A stretch of 64,000 bases of DNA from Ailanthus altissimus (GCA_946807835.1 OX327683.1:1431001-1495000), one strand, 5' to 3'; shown: positions 12,383-23,787, counted from the first letter of the stretch. The notes: a model not told the origin generated them from the letters alone. Numbers and translations: made by a program.

Positions 12383-14670
12383 ATTGTGCTCTCTCTAATT
12401 TTTTAATTTTTCTGAAAATTTTTCTTGTTTCCTTTCGGCCACTATGTTTTCATCCTTTTTAAGTAGTAATGTCCTATATTCTCACATCACCAATAGTTCA
12501 CCAGAGAACCTTCAAGAAAACAGAACCTGAACCTCCGCTGCACGCGCCCTCACATGCCATCGCCAAAAATTGACTTTTTTTTCGACGCGTACTCTCACCG
12601 CTAGCATCCTTATCCTCAGACAGCACCGACGATCACTTCTGCGGCTACCCAACAATCATTTGCTTCTACAAGTACCACCATGCACTGCCCTTCTTCTCGA
12701 CTTTACATTTTTTTATCTCTATCTTCGAAGAGCGTGAGGCTTCACTGCCAGCATCAATTACTTTAAACGATGTCGTGACCTCAAAACCACTCACTGTGTC
12801 CTTTGTCATTGTCGGCCACCATCACCATCGTCGAAAATCCACCACTGCCTTATTGAAAAACTACTCCTGGTTGTCTGTTGTTCTCTTCTTCATCATCCTC
12901 TCTAATTTGTGAGCCAAAATGACTATTGAAAGCTCTAAAATAGGTTTGATTTTTTATTCCTAACCTTTTTTACTAAAAAATTAGTAAAGAGTAGCAATTA
13001 TACTTCTTAGGCCGCATCTGTTGAATTATGGTGTATGAGATATAGCTTAAAGGACCATGTAACTACCAGGGTTATCAATTTAAAAAATAAATATACAACT
13101 AAATGGAAAATGGTTGATGCCTTATTATGTAATCAATTATGGCAAACCATCGATCCTCAATTGTATCCTATTTATAAGGCTTATCAAACATGCTTTGATA
13201 TTTGGCATCAAGTTAAGTTCTTATATGCTAATGATATTCAAAGTTTGTACTCTGTCGTCTCGAGTCTGGTTAATTTGAAACAATAGGGTTTGAAGATGTC
13301 AGAATTTCTTAGTATAATGGCTTCCCTCAAAACTAAGTTTAATTCACTCTTTCCGTATAGTGAAACTGTCGCTAGTGATCTTGTTCAAATGAAAAAATTC
13401 TTTATGGTTCTCACTCTAGCATCACTTAGTCTTGAGCTTTAATCATTTCGTAATCAGATTCTTGCTAGTGCTGTTGTTCCTTTCATGGATGATGTCTTTG
13501 CTCAGTTGCTTGGTGTATCTACTCCAAGTCATCAGTTTAGGCCATTTACCACTGATTCAAATTTCTCTATCTTGGCATCTCAATCACAATCTTCTTTTAG
13601 GGGAAAGTAAGGTGATTGTGAGAAAATTCATCCCAAGTGCAGTTATTTTCATCGGTGGTGATATATTAGGGGAAAATGTTATAGGTTACATAGACGACCC
13701 CCTCGGGCTGCTAACCTTGCTCAATCTAATCATTTTAACACTACAGATAAGCTACCTCCATCTATGACTCTCACTGGTGCCGACTATGACGAATACTTAA
13801 AATATTAAATGGCTAAGCAGTCTACCTCTTCCATTGCCTCTGTTGCACACACTAGTAATTCGGTCGCTTATCTTACTCAGTCCTCTTCTCTAAGACCCTG
13901 GGTCCTTGATTCTAGTGCTTCTAACCACATTTTTGGTAACCTTTAATTACTTTCTCATACTTCTACATTTAAGTCATTATCATCTATCACATTAGCTAAT
14001 AGTTCTACAACTACTGCTCAAGTAATTGGTCGAGCATATCTTCTTCCTTCCTTAATTTTAGAATCTGTTCTTTATATACTACATTGTCCTTTTAATCTTA
14101 AAACTGTCAGTTAACTCACTCATTCTTTAAATTATGTTATCACTTTTGTTGATGACTATATTGTTACACAGGATTATAGTACGAGGCAGTAGATTGGCAC
14201 AGGACGTGAGTCATAGAGGCTCTATCATCTCGATCTTCCATAACTATCTGTAGTATACACTGTCTCTAAATCTCTAGCATTTATTCATAATCATCTTAGA
14301 CATCTGAGTCTGTCAAGACTACAAATAATGATTCCAGATCCATCTAGATTGTCTTCTTTAAATTATGAGTCCTGTTAACTTGAAAAACACTCTCATGGGT
14401 TGTTTTCCAAGTGTGTCAATAAACAGGCTACATCCCTCTTTGAATTAGTTCATTCTGATACTAGTCGGCTTCTCTCTATTTTAGGGTTTAAGCATTTTGT
14501 CACATTTATTGATGACTATTCATATTGCACTTTGTTATTTTTAATGAAAGATCGACCTGAATTATTTTTCATATTTGAATCTTTTTTGCGCATAAAATAA
14601 GACACGATTTTCTACTGCTCTTCATACATTGTATAATAATAATGTACGTGAATATTTTTCCGCTACCTTT

Positions 14671-14782
14671 ACTAAATTTTTGTCTTCTCAGGAAATTTTA
14701 CATCAGTCCTCCTGTTTTTACACTCTACTAAATTTTTGTCTTCTCAGGGAATTTTACATCAGTCATTCTATGCTTACACTCT
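14671..14782 (+). repeat. 56-bp tandem duplication within copia integrase region
   Basis: Two adjacent copies (14671-14726, 14727-14782) begin ACTAAATTTTTGTCTTCTC and end TTACACTCT, with only a few differences. The unit length is not a multiple of three, so it shifts the frame. Confidence 0.88.
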
Positions 14783-16766
14783 ACAAAAAAAAATGGGATT
14801 GTTGACTGTAAAAACAGGTATCTTATTAAAACTGGTCGCACCTTACTTATTCATAATCATGTTCCTATTCATTTTTGGGACGACACGTTCTTATTGCATA
14901 TTTCTTAATCAACAGCATGCCTTCTTCTATCTTACAAAATAAAGTCTCTCATTCTCTTCTATATCCTAATACACCATTATATCCTATCTTACCTTGAGTT
15001 TTTGGCTGTACGTGCTTTGTTTATGTCTTTTCTCTTAGTCAAGATAAGTTATATACTCGATCCATAAAATATGTCTTCCTTGCATACTCACATATTTAAA
15101 AATGATATAGATGTTACTTTTCTGACACACGATGGTATTTTATATTTGTTGATGTCACAGTTTTTTAGTCTTCTTCTTTTTTCTCTTCCTCTTATTCCGA
15201 AACACAAATCATCACAGAAGTTCTTCTAATTCTTTATATTACTCATCTTACTGTGTCCTATTCTGAACCAATATCTACGTCGAAGTCTGCTATTCCATCT
15301 TAAGCCTGTGATAATCTTGTCTCTATTCCTTCTAAAGATTATGCTATTACTGTTGTCCCTGATATAAATCTTACAAATGTTGCTGATATTGGTGATAGCA
15401 TTGATACTGTTCTTGTTGCTTCATTACCTGCTCTTGATTTCTCTTCGACTGCAGTCTTTCCCTTTATTGGATAGTTTTCCATTGCTATTTATAAATGTAT
15501 ACACTTGCAATCCTCATCCTATATACAATTTTCTTAGTTATCATTACTTATCTTTCTCATATTCTGCCTTTGTGTCTACTTTATCTTCTATTTCTATCCC
15601 CAAAACACTTCGTGAGGCTCTTTCACACTCTGACTGATATCAAGCAATGGTTGAGAAAATGGTTACTTTGCATGCTAATAATATATAGGAATTAGTTCAA
15701 TTGCTACCAGGGCATTCTGCAGTTAGTTGTCGATAGGTATACATTATCAAAGTTGGACCTATTGGTCAAATAGATAGATTGAAAGCTCGGTTGATTGTAA
15801 AAGGATATACCCAGACTTATGGACAGGATTATTATTAGACTTTCTCTCATACGAATAAAATATAATCTATTCAATTGTTCTTATCTATGGCTTTTATTCG
15901 ACAATGGCCTTTACACTAACATGATATCAAAAATATATTTCTTTATGGTGAGCTTCAAGAAGAAATATATATATATATATAAAGCAACCACCTAGATTTG
16001 TTGCTTAGGGGGAGTCTAGTTTAGTATATAAGTTTCGTTGCTCTTTGTATGGTTTAAAATAGTCTCTTCGTGCTTGGTTTGGCCACTTCAGTACTGTTAT
16101 CCAAGAGTTTGGTATAATCCATAGTGAGTCAAATCACTTTGTTTTCTATAAATATACACCACAGAGTACATATATCTAGTAGTCTACGTTGATGATATTG
16201 TCATTATAGAAGATGATCAGGAAGGTATTAAGCAATTAATAAATCACTTGTTTTGTCATTTTCAGACTAAAGATTTGGGATTACTCATATATTTTTCTTG
16301 GTATAAAGGTTTTCCAATCTAAGCCTGAAATTGTTATCTCTCAACGAAAATATACATTGAATATTCTAGAAAAAGCAGGAGTGTTTGACTGCATACCTAT
16401 TGATTCTCCTATGGATTCTAATTCTAAACTTCTACATGGATAAAAGGAAGCCACTTTCAGACCCTGAAAGATATCGAAGACTGATTTACTTAATTATCTT
16501 ACTATCACACGGCTTGATATTTTCTTTTCAGCCAATATTGTTAGTCAATTTCTACAGTCTCCATGTGATAGTCATTGGGATGCAGTTATCCAAATTTTAT
16601 GATATATCAAGGGCACACCAGGCAAAGGAGTTTTATATGAGAATAAGGGTCACACACAAGTTATAAGATACTTAGATGCAGATTGGGCATGATCTTCATT
16701 GGATAGACAGTCTACTACTGGGTATTGTGTTATTGTTGGGGGTAATTTTGTATTATAGAAAAGTAA

Positions 16767-16852
16767 GAAACAAGATGTTGTTGCTAGGTCAAGTGCAGAA
16801 GTAGAATATGAAACAAGATGTTGTTGCTAGGTCAAGTGCAGAAGTAGAATAT
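16767..16852 (+). repeat. Perfect 43-bp tandem duplication in copia RNase H
   Basis: Two identical adjacent copies (16767-16809, 16810-16852) begin GAAACAAGATGTTGTTGC and end AGAAGTAGAATAT. The duplication covers the conserved ARSSAEVEY region and shifts the frame by one base. Perfect identity suggests a recent slippage event, or an assembly artefact. Confidence 0.93.
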
Positions 16853-17180
16853 CGTGCCATCGCCTTAGCAACATGTGAGTTTATATGGCTGAAACAATTA
16901 ATTCAAGAATTAAAATTTACATACATTTCACATATGAAGTTATTTTGGGATAATCAAGTTACACTTCATATTTCATCCAACCCAGTATTTTATGAAAGGA
17001 CTAAGCATAAAGAAGTTTATTGTCACTTTATTCAAAAGAAGATATTGTATGGTTATATCTCTACTAATTATGTTAGTTCAAATAACCAGTAAGCTCATAT
17101 TCTTACTAAATCTCTCAAGGGTCCTCAAATTGATTTTATTTGTAACAAGCTTGGCGTATATAACTTATATGCTTCAACTT

Positions 17181-17189
17181 GAGGGGGAA
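17181..17189 (+). other. Polypurine tract of the short-LTR copia
   Basis: GAGGGGGAA directly before the 3' LTR at 17190, the expected primer site for plus-strand synthesis. Confidence 0.85.
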
Positions 17190-17365
17190 TGTTGAAATGT
17201 ATATAGTAAGTATATATATGGTAGGCATAAAATAGAAAAGCACTAATGATGTTCCTTTTTTATATAGAAGACTTCCTATCTAGGGCTATCCTCTCTCCTA
17301 TATATTGTACTGTTTCTTCACAATAAATAAGAAAATCAATATAGAATTGTATTTTCCTTTTTTCA
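17190..17365 (+). repeat. 3' LTR of the short-LTR copia
   Basis: 176 bp partner of 12196-12369, with the same TGTTGAAA and TTTTTTCA ends. Confidence 0.93.
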
Positions 17366-18850
17366 AGCACATTTATAAGTTTTATCGGCAAATCCCTATT
17401 CTTTTATGTTTTACTCTTCTTTTTTGACTAAATTAACAGATCTTTAATTTTGACATTGATTTAAAAGATGACCCAGTTTGTTACACTTAAAGCATTTACC
17501 ATGGCTTGAACATGCATATGGGTTAAAATTGGCCCGATTTGCCTACTAATTTGGTGCTTAATTAGTGGCAGCACTTGTATTACATCATTGTCCTGAAGCT
17601 AGGGCTATATGTATAGGTTTAGAGTTGCCTTCATTATTGCTAGTTGTTGTGGATCTTTTTTGGGTGGCTGAGGTTTCTAAGGTAGATTTTTGAAAATTAC
17701 TTTGAATAATTGGCCAATTTAGCTGAGCTTTAATCTTCAATGCTAAATTTACTACCTCAATTAAGGTCGAAATGGTTTAGAGAGCTAGTTTATCCTGAAT
17801 TGCTAATTTCAAGCCTCTAATATAGCACGCCACTTATTGATTCATATTTTCTAAAACATTACATCAGGCACATAATCGATAAAATTCCTCAATATAGTTT
17901 CAAACTCCTTAATTTACTTGTCGGCAATTTTGATATTGTTGACACAAAAATTATTCAGAGTTTGGATGAAAAATAATATTGCTGAAGCAATCGCTTCATC
18001 TTTGCCCACTATGAACACGTTGTTTTCTTTGTCATTGTCGATTAAATTATAGTTGTTTCCACCATGCTGAAGCTCTACCTTTCAATTTATATGCTACGAT
18101 TTAACTTAGCGATCTTTCAAAATCTCTAACTAATCAAAAAAAAATTCAACATGATGAATTCAATCAAGGAAATCCTCAATCTGTAATCAACCATTAAAAG
18201 TGGGTCAGTCCATTCTTATCTTAAAATCTTGTATATTTTGACTAGACCTAAAGGCATTATTGGTTATTTTTGTGTTATCTTCTTTGCTAAATGCATCAAC
18301 GGGATGCTGAGGATCTCGTGAGTGATATCCTGCTCGTTATTAGTGGTATTGGGTATTATCATTAAGTAAGTCTAGTGGGATATAATGTTCTTCATATTGG
18401 TTTGTGGTACCCATCTGACGAAATCTATCAGCACCCAAACATCTACCTTCACTTTTATCGTTAGTCACCTCTTGAACTCTTTTACCATTATGCCTCCCAA
18501 AAAACTCTTCGATTGCCTTATTTATATATGCAAAATAGATTGGGCGGTTGAAGAAGGGCATGATACATGTTTTTTGGGTTACGATAATGCCCTTTCTATT
18601 TTGCTGACCGTCAATCTCTTCACCGTTATCAAAGTCAAGGTCTTCATCCTCTGGTTGATCATCATGTTAGTCTAGTGTAGGTCCATGATTCCTTTCAACA
18701 GTTAACGTAGCTATTGTCTGTGTGATATTGCAAAGAGTTTCATCTATTCTGTCAAGTCGTTACACAATTTTTTTAAATTATGATTCATCGTCAATGGTTC
18801 GTTTCCCACTAGAATTGTCTTCAGCCATCAGATCGAGGTAAAAATCCTTA
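17366..18850 (-). pseudogene. gypsy gag with zinc knuckle (decayed)
   Basis: The minus strand near 17515-17450 reads CFKCNKLGHLLNQC, an intact CX2CX4HX4C zinc knuckle, the gag nucleocapsid signature. Upstream (18800-17550) is a degenerate gag with patches such as RPIYFAYINKAIEEFF at ~18550. The gypsy primer-binding site follows at ~18851. Stops and frameshifts interrupt the frame, and the copia at 12196-17365 separates gag from protease. Confidence 0.85.
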
Positions 18851-18861
18851 CTCTGATACTA
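18851..18861 (-). other. Primer-binding site of the gypsy element
   Basis: CTCTGATACTA on the plus strand is TAGTATCAGAG on the minus strand. That is one base from the methionine-tRNA primer site TGGTATCAGAG, and it lies next to the 5' LTR at 18866. Confidence 0.75.
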
Positions 18862-18865
18862 ATTT

Positions 18866-19206
18866 TGATGTAGCAAAATTGATGTTTAAAAATGAAATAA
18901 TAAAATTCACTTAAGAACACAAGCTTTGTGTAGAAACTAAAGTTATTATTCTTGAGTTCTAAATATAATCAAGTATAAGCTATATACGAAAATAAACTAA
19001 ATACTATTAGGAATAAGATTGAAAATCCTAAATAATAGTAAAGAACTAATTAGAAAACTAGTAAAGAACTAATAGGAAACTAATAATATTGGAAAATCCT
19101 AAATAATTGTAGATAACTAATTAGGAAATTAGTAGAAAACTAATAAGAAACTAGTAAACTAATTATGAAACTAAAGAAATAGGAAATTTAATTATTTACT
19201 ACATCA
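18866..19206 (-). repeat. 5' LTR of the gypsy element
   Basis: 341 bp with perfect 8-bp inverted ends (TGATGTAG and CTACATCA). It is about 75 bp longer than its partner at 4297-4561 because a segment of AACTAATAGGAAACT-type sequence is internally duplicated. Confidence 0.92.
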
Positions 19207-19211
19207 TAGAA

Positions 19212-20249
19212 CATAATAACTAAGTTGGAATTTCTTTTTCTTGAAGGTGGCACTGGAAGCATGTAAAATTTGTCTCTAATACTATAATTTTTGTGATTGA
19301 TAAGCTAATTTCATTTGTTGGTTTCATCATTGAACTTTGTTTATGATATGATTATAACATGATTGAACTTTTTTGAAGGTAGCACTTAGAATTTCTTTTA
19401 GGCATTTTATGATGTATTACTTTTATGTTATTTTATATTAGACAAAACATATTTATAGCTCTAACTGTTGGAAGTTTCACACTATAAACTAAGTTGAATG
19501 TTGAATTTTATGTATTAATATTTGAATTACAGCGTGATTGACATTTGTAATTATGATGTTGTATATTGTTATAGTTTATAATTATGGTGTTGTATTTTAG
19601 TTAATGGATCGATGTTGAAATTATGGTTATTTGAATATTTGGATAATAATGTTTATTGAATATTTTAATTTTTTTAATATATATTTATATTTATATAAAT
19701 ATATGGAATAATTTAATGTAAATATACAAATATAATTTAAATTCATGAAACGAACAAAATTGATTATAAAATACAATTATTAAAATTTGATTTTAATCTA
19801 ACACGAATTCGTGATAGATGATAGACATTCATATAAATATCTATCTTGAATTCATGATACACATCTATCACAAATTTATAACAAATTATTTATTTTGATG
19901 AGGTCTCGTTATTTTCATATAACGTCAGTCTCATGATGTCACACTTACATCATCAACCATATTAGGCACTAAATCAACATCCACGTCATTGTCCATGTAT
20001 GCAATATTTGCCACATAAGTTTTATACACATAAGAAAAAAATCACAATTTAATGATAAATATTTTTCATGATAAAGTGTTGACAATGTTGGTGATAGAAA
20101 AATTCTATCACAAAAATCATCTATCATAGATTTGAGATAAAACTTTTAATAAAAGATTGCTGATGTAACTTTTGGTGATAGAAAACTCTTATCACAAAAT
20201 ATGGTTTGTGACAGTGAATTCTTTCACCAAATTCATTTTTTTAGTAGTG
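19212..20249 (-). mobile_element. CACTA-type DNA transposon end, truncated
   Basis: The sequence ends at 20249 with TTTTTTTAGTAGTG; the reverse complement CACTACTAAAAAAA is the typical terminal inverted repeat of CACTA (En/Spm) elements. The preceding ~450 bp hold repeated subterminal motifs in both orientations (GTGATAGAAAA, TCTATCACAAA, ATCTATCAC), also typical of the superfamily. No matching second terminus and no transposase are visible, so only one end remains. The left limit is not defined; 19212-19650 is AT-rich filler. Confidence 0.6.
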
Positions 20250-20706
20250 CATGGAAAATAACAATTGTAATATTATTCATTGGTATATCTTGCTTACAGT
20301 AATAGCAGTTGCTTTTATACAGGCCGAAAACTTAATAGAAAGGAAAGTTATTTTTCTAATATTATTTCCTATTACAACTTGACGTTGAAAAGGCAACAAG
20401 CCGTTGTGAAGAGGACACCATTGACTTGTATCTGAATAGCAAGGTCCGAGTTATGTCTAAGATCCTTTGCCTGATTTATCTTCGCAAGATTTGTTAAGAA
20501 ATCTTTTTTGACCATTTCAGATTAGTATTGCAGTGATGATCTTGGTATAATGGTTCTTGCTGTGATTCTTGAGGTGATGGTTCTATATTCCTATCAATAA
20601 TCGATTACAAGATACCATTCCTTGGAACGAGTTCCAAGTTTCATCAATACGTCAGAGGAGAGATGTTGAAACTAAGTAAAATCAAATAGAGCTCAATAAC
20701 TACTGT
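20250..20706. other. 3' flank of the ankyrin gene
   Basis: This is downstream DNA of the minus-strand ankyrin gene, probably including its 3' UTR. It starts with a 45-base segment resembling 1337-1382. No gene seen. Confidence 0.5.
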
Positions 20707-21337
20707 TCAAATATCATACAATTTTGGTTTCTTAAATTGCTTCAAGCAGAACCCCAGAACTGTAAATGTTGAAAGGAATATGTCTTGCAGAAGGCTAAGA
20801 TGCTGTAGAATGGACACAGCAAATAGCAGAAATACAAAGATAAATGTAGAGATGGTTAGAGCATTCCTTTGCTGGTGATTATAAGTTAAGAAAATACTAG
20901 AGGTAAAAGTTAGTGTCATGGCTGTTACCGATATAAAGAGTGTCAAGAGTCCAACCATCAATTTGAATGGTAACCACCTGAGAAAATCAATTTCTTTGTA
21001 GCGAGACGTGAGAATGGACAAAAACGTCAATACTAAAATCAAAGATCCGTAGAATGCGATTGCATTTGATACACCAAACACCTTAAACCACTTCTCTCCC
21101 AGTAGATCAGTTGATTTTCTTTATCATCATCAGCACCACCAGGTGGAGTGAAGGCTGCCTGAAACACCACAGTAGCAACTAATGTTCCAACTATCGAACA
21201 TGAACTAGCTTTACTCTTCATCCATTCTTCCCCTTCTTTCAGTAAGTCCTTATGGTCGTGGGTGAAAATTCCCATGGTATTTTGCCGTCATCATTTTCTT
21301 TTTTTCTGCAAGATGGTTGGACGAGCTTTTCGACTTC
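20707..21337 (-). pseudogene. Last exon: PGG domain and C-terminal membrane segments
   Basis: The exon follows an acceptor (GATAG) and reads EVEKLVQPSC, then the PGG-domain core FTHDHKDLLKEGEEWMKSKA and ATVVFQAAFTPPGG. Next come FGVSNAIAFYGSLILVL and further hydrophobic segments, ending KKPKLYDI and a stop at 20707. The Pro-Gly-Gly motif and about four hydrophobic helices mark a PGG domain at the membrane. The frame is lost twice: near 21275 (TGGGAATT where TGGGGAATT would keep phase) and near 21090-21100. The exon is 631 bp, two short of a multiple of three. Confidence 0.87.
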
Positions 21338-21462
21338 CTATCACTGTTAAGACGCAACATTTGACAAATAGAAAAAAAAAATTCAATGAAAGGTTTGGAA
21401 AGCTCTTCAAGTTAAAAAGGGCAATTAATTAAGACGATATAGAAATATAATGCATTTATACT

Positions 21463-21640
21463 GTTAATTAATGTGATTTTAATTATAATTAAAATTATGA
21501 GTCTTAGTCTAATTTAAACTTTCCTATGTAAAAGTTTAGTTAGAATTAATAATTCTATTTAGATAAGATAAAGGCACTTATTTATATGTGTCTTTGATTT
21601 GTTAAAATTAGTTGTTGAAAGAAATTTAAAAAAATAAAGG
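21463..21640 (+). repeat. LTR fragment inside an intron of the ankyrin gene
   Basis: TGTTAATTAATGTGATTTTA at 21463 and the following ~150 bases match the terminal repeat at 49007-49150 that ends the split copia (for example TTTCCTATG.AAAAGTTTA, then TTTAGATAAG/TTAGATAAGG). No second LTR or pol sequence lies nearby, so it is a solo or fragmentary LTR in the intron 21338-21696. The right end is indistinct. Confidence 0.55.
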
Positions 21641-21696
21641 AAGAAAAAGAGTATTCCCTCGTTCACGTTCTACCCAAACAACCAATATATACATAC

Positions 21697-22124
21697 CTTA
21701 AAAAGTTTTAATTCTTGCTGCATATCTAGAGCTGCTCCAGGCACCTTAACTTTACGGACTGGTTTTGGATCTGAATATTTTGCCGCTAAATGCAGTAAGT
21801 TATTGTGATCGGAATCTTCAATCGTCGCTATCAAATCCATGTCAAAGCCTATGGCATATATTAGATTAAATATGTCGATATGACGATGCATGAGAGCAAT
21901 GTGAAATATGCTTCGACGATTTTCATCTAATTCATAAACCAAATCAGGATAATAGCGTATTAGCTCAGACAAGAATTTGACGTTCCCCAATTTAGCTGCA
22001 TCAAACAATAATTGTGAAGGAAAACTGATAAACTCTCTAACTCTCTCCTCTCCTTCTTGTAATATTGCTTCCCAAAGACGTTCGACTATTTTAAGTGCTT
22101 TAGTTGAGGAGTCTGTAGACCAAC
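21697..22124 (-). pseudogene. Ankyrin exon (distal repeats)
   Basis: This 428-bp exon has an acceptor TTTCAG at 22125 and a donor GTATGT at 21696. It reads WSTDSSTKALKIVERLWEAI and then three ankyrin-like units around LLFDAAKLGNVKFLSELI, SIFHIALMHRHIDIFNLIY and NNLLHLAAKY. The exon itself has no frame break. It ends KLFK in complete-codon phase and joins EVEKLVQ of the last exon, the usual arrangement in this family. Confidence 0.87.
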
Positions 22125-22211
22125 CTGAAAGTGAAAGTGAGAAGGAAGTTACAATAAAAATGATGCTGAACATATATATTCACTGTAGTAATGCTTAATT
22201 GTAAAACTTAC

Positions 22212-22364
22212 ACAAGTTGATACATCTTTTCAACCATCCTGTACTACTGCTGTCAAGTGCTGAGACATCTTGGGCCAACATATACAACGCCGTCCCGTAC
22301 TGCCTATGACGAGCCAAAGCTAGCCTCTTAATATCGCTATTGTCTAGCAATTGCAGCACGAAAT
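22212..22364 (-). pseudogene. Small exon between ankyrin exons
   Basis: 153 bp, acceptor GCTCAG, donor GTAAGT. It reads FVLQLLDNSDIKRLALARHR and then QYGTALYMLAQDVSALDS, a linker with one ankyrin-like helix pair found between the two ankyrin exons of ACD6/ITN1-like genes. Open throughout and in phase with both neighbours. Confidence 0.82.
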
Positions 22365-22965
22365 CTGAGCAATTTAACCAAAACGTTTTACCAGAGCAGC
22401 AGAAAGAATGTTACTGGAGGTGTTTAAAGATATAATATGATCATGAGAAGAGTATAAGAAAGAATGTTATTGGAGATCATTCATATACTCATTTCAAGCT
22501 GCCATTTAAATTTAGATGAATTTGTAGGTCTGATTATTCCATGATTAATATGTTTTTTTTTAAAAATGAACCTGAGAATGAGGGAAATATATTCATAAAA
22601 GAAATAAAAAAGAAAAAGCGAGTCATGCATTATGAAATTATGAAATTCGAGAGGAGGAGCAACAAAGACTCAAATTAGCCATCAAGTTCGTAGCAACATT
22701 GTTTTCTCAAAAGCTATGAGAAAAACGAAAATTCATCTGAATAATATGGATACAATAATTAAGCCATCTATTTCTGTGATTCCAAAAGGCTGCAAATTAT
22801 GATTTTTCAAAAAATAGATCTCAAGAAGAGAATCTACCTCAAGCCATAAATTCCATGATTAATACGTTGGGATGTAATTTATTTCATGCTATTTATAGTA
22901 AACATGAATATTTTACTTTCTAAACATAAAAACAAAATAAACCGAAAATTCGAATATATTCTTAC

Positions 22966-23443
22966 CATACAAACCAGCTCGGATACTGATAAAGAATATT
23001 TTATCCAGGTCATCTTGTCCCAAATTGAGTCCACATTTTTTATATAAAAACGAGGCCATTTTTCTTTGTCCAAACAAAGCTGCCATGTACAGTGGCAACA
23101 GCCCCCCACCCCCCCCTTGTTGTTAGCAATTCTGATTGTTTTGCCAGCATAGCGTCAGCGATTTCTATATCTCCGACTGAAGCTGCATAACAAAATGCAG
23201 TGTTTCCCTTACTGTCTGGCAATGTCAAGAAATCGTTTGATGAAAATGCAAGCAGTTTCTTCACAAATTTTGTTTGTCTTGCTCCCGTTGAGATATGAAG
23301 AATAGTCTGACCATAATTTGCGATTGCGGCATGTTGAACTGGTATTCTGCCATTTTCGATTTGTAAATCCCCACTGTTCCAAGCTTCATTCCAGTCACCT
23401 TCTAAAGCAGCCTTACGAAGGCGGAGACACTTCTTGTACCATT
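22966..23443 (-). pseudogene. Ankyrin exon (proximal repeats) with G-run frameshift
   Basis: Reads EWYKKCLRLRKAALEGDWNE, then ankyrin units IPVQHAAIANYGQTILHIS, GNTAFCYAASVGDIEIADAM and LPLYMAALFGQRKMASFLY, ending at a GTAAGA donor. Between the second and third units the plus strand has CCCCCCACCCCCCCC (23102-23116), a long G run in the gene, where the frame shifts by one added base. The exon is 478 bp, one more than a multiple of three. The rest of the exon is well conserved. Confidence 0.87.
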
Positions 23444-23787
23444 CTATTTTCCAGAAAATGTAAAAAGAATATATAATGCAATTTGCTTATTGACTCGTAA
23501 AGAATTGGGACCAGATCCTCTCTTCATCTAAATTTTTACGGTAATAAATATATGTGGTTAGCGAGGGATAAAAAAATAATAAAAAATAAATTTTGATTAC
23601 ACATGTCTAATAGAATACACATGTCAGAAAATGTTTAAAAAGTTAGTAAATCAAAGGAGAATTCTAATCCAAAAGAAAAAAAAAGAGTTTTGATGGCAAA
23701 GTAAACAAAACAAGTGTGAACATCATGCTGAATTGATATTCCAAGGCGGTATGCTTGTATCTGTGTAGGGATTTGAGAGCTATAGAT

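Larger units (their letters stand above)
12540..17170 (+). pseudogene. copia gag-pol polyprotein remnant
   Basis: The domains run in copia order. Gag lies at ~12920-13800 (RYSLKDHVTTRVINLKN, FDIWHQVKFLYANDIQSL). The protease is near 13895 (PWVLDSSASNHIFGN). The pre-integrase and integrase region is ~14280-15100 (FKHFVTFIDDYSYCTLLFL). Reverse transcriptase is ~15620-16450, with the catalytic YVDD box still present at 16185-16196. RNase H is ~16680-17090 (ARSSAEVEYRAIALATCEF). Many in-frame stops and frameshifts, plus two tandem duplications (14671-14782 and 16767-16852), rule out function. Gag begins after a longer C-rich leader. Confidence 0.9.
12191..17370 (+). mobile_element. Ty1/copia retrotransposon with short LTRs (includes TSDs)
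   Basis: The LTRs at 12196-12369 and 17190-17365 have TGTTGAAA and TTTTTTCA ends and are very similar, with a few scattered differences and small indels. The flanking 5-bp duplications are AGCAT and AGCAC. A primer-binding site (12370), gag, protease, integrase, reverse transcriptase, RNase H and a polypurine tract (17181) follow in copia order. It lies antisense inside the gypsy element between gag and protease, and its removal restores the gypsy frame. Every domain is broken by stops or frameshifts. Confidence 0.93.
4292..19211 (-). mobile_element. Ty3/gypsy retrotransposon, complete but nested-into and decayed (includes TSDs)
   Basis: The LTRs are at 4297-4561 and 18866-19206. The right LTR has perfect 8-bp ends (TGATGTAG and CTACATCA), and the whole element is flanked by a perfect 5-bp duplication TAGAA (4292-4296, 19207-19211). 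Transcription runs on the minus strand: 5' LTR at the right, then a methionine-tRNA-type primer site, gag with a zinc knuckle, protease, reverse transcriptase, RNase H, integrase, a polypurine tract and the 3' LTR at the left. The integrase-last order defines Ty3/gypsy. Three younger elements interrupt it (5427-7680, 8399-10552, 12196-17365); without them it would be roughly 5.4 kb. All coding parts carry stops and frameshifts, so it is not autonomous. Confidence 0.92.

Noticed and set aside
13432..15695. Several Leu/Phe-rich ORFs in the 12.2-17.4 kb copia
   Set aside because: Wrong-frame readings of the decayed gag-pol. The correct frame shows the protease, integrase and reverse-transcriptase motifs.
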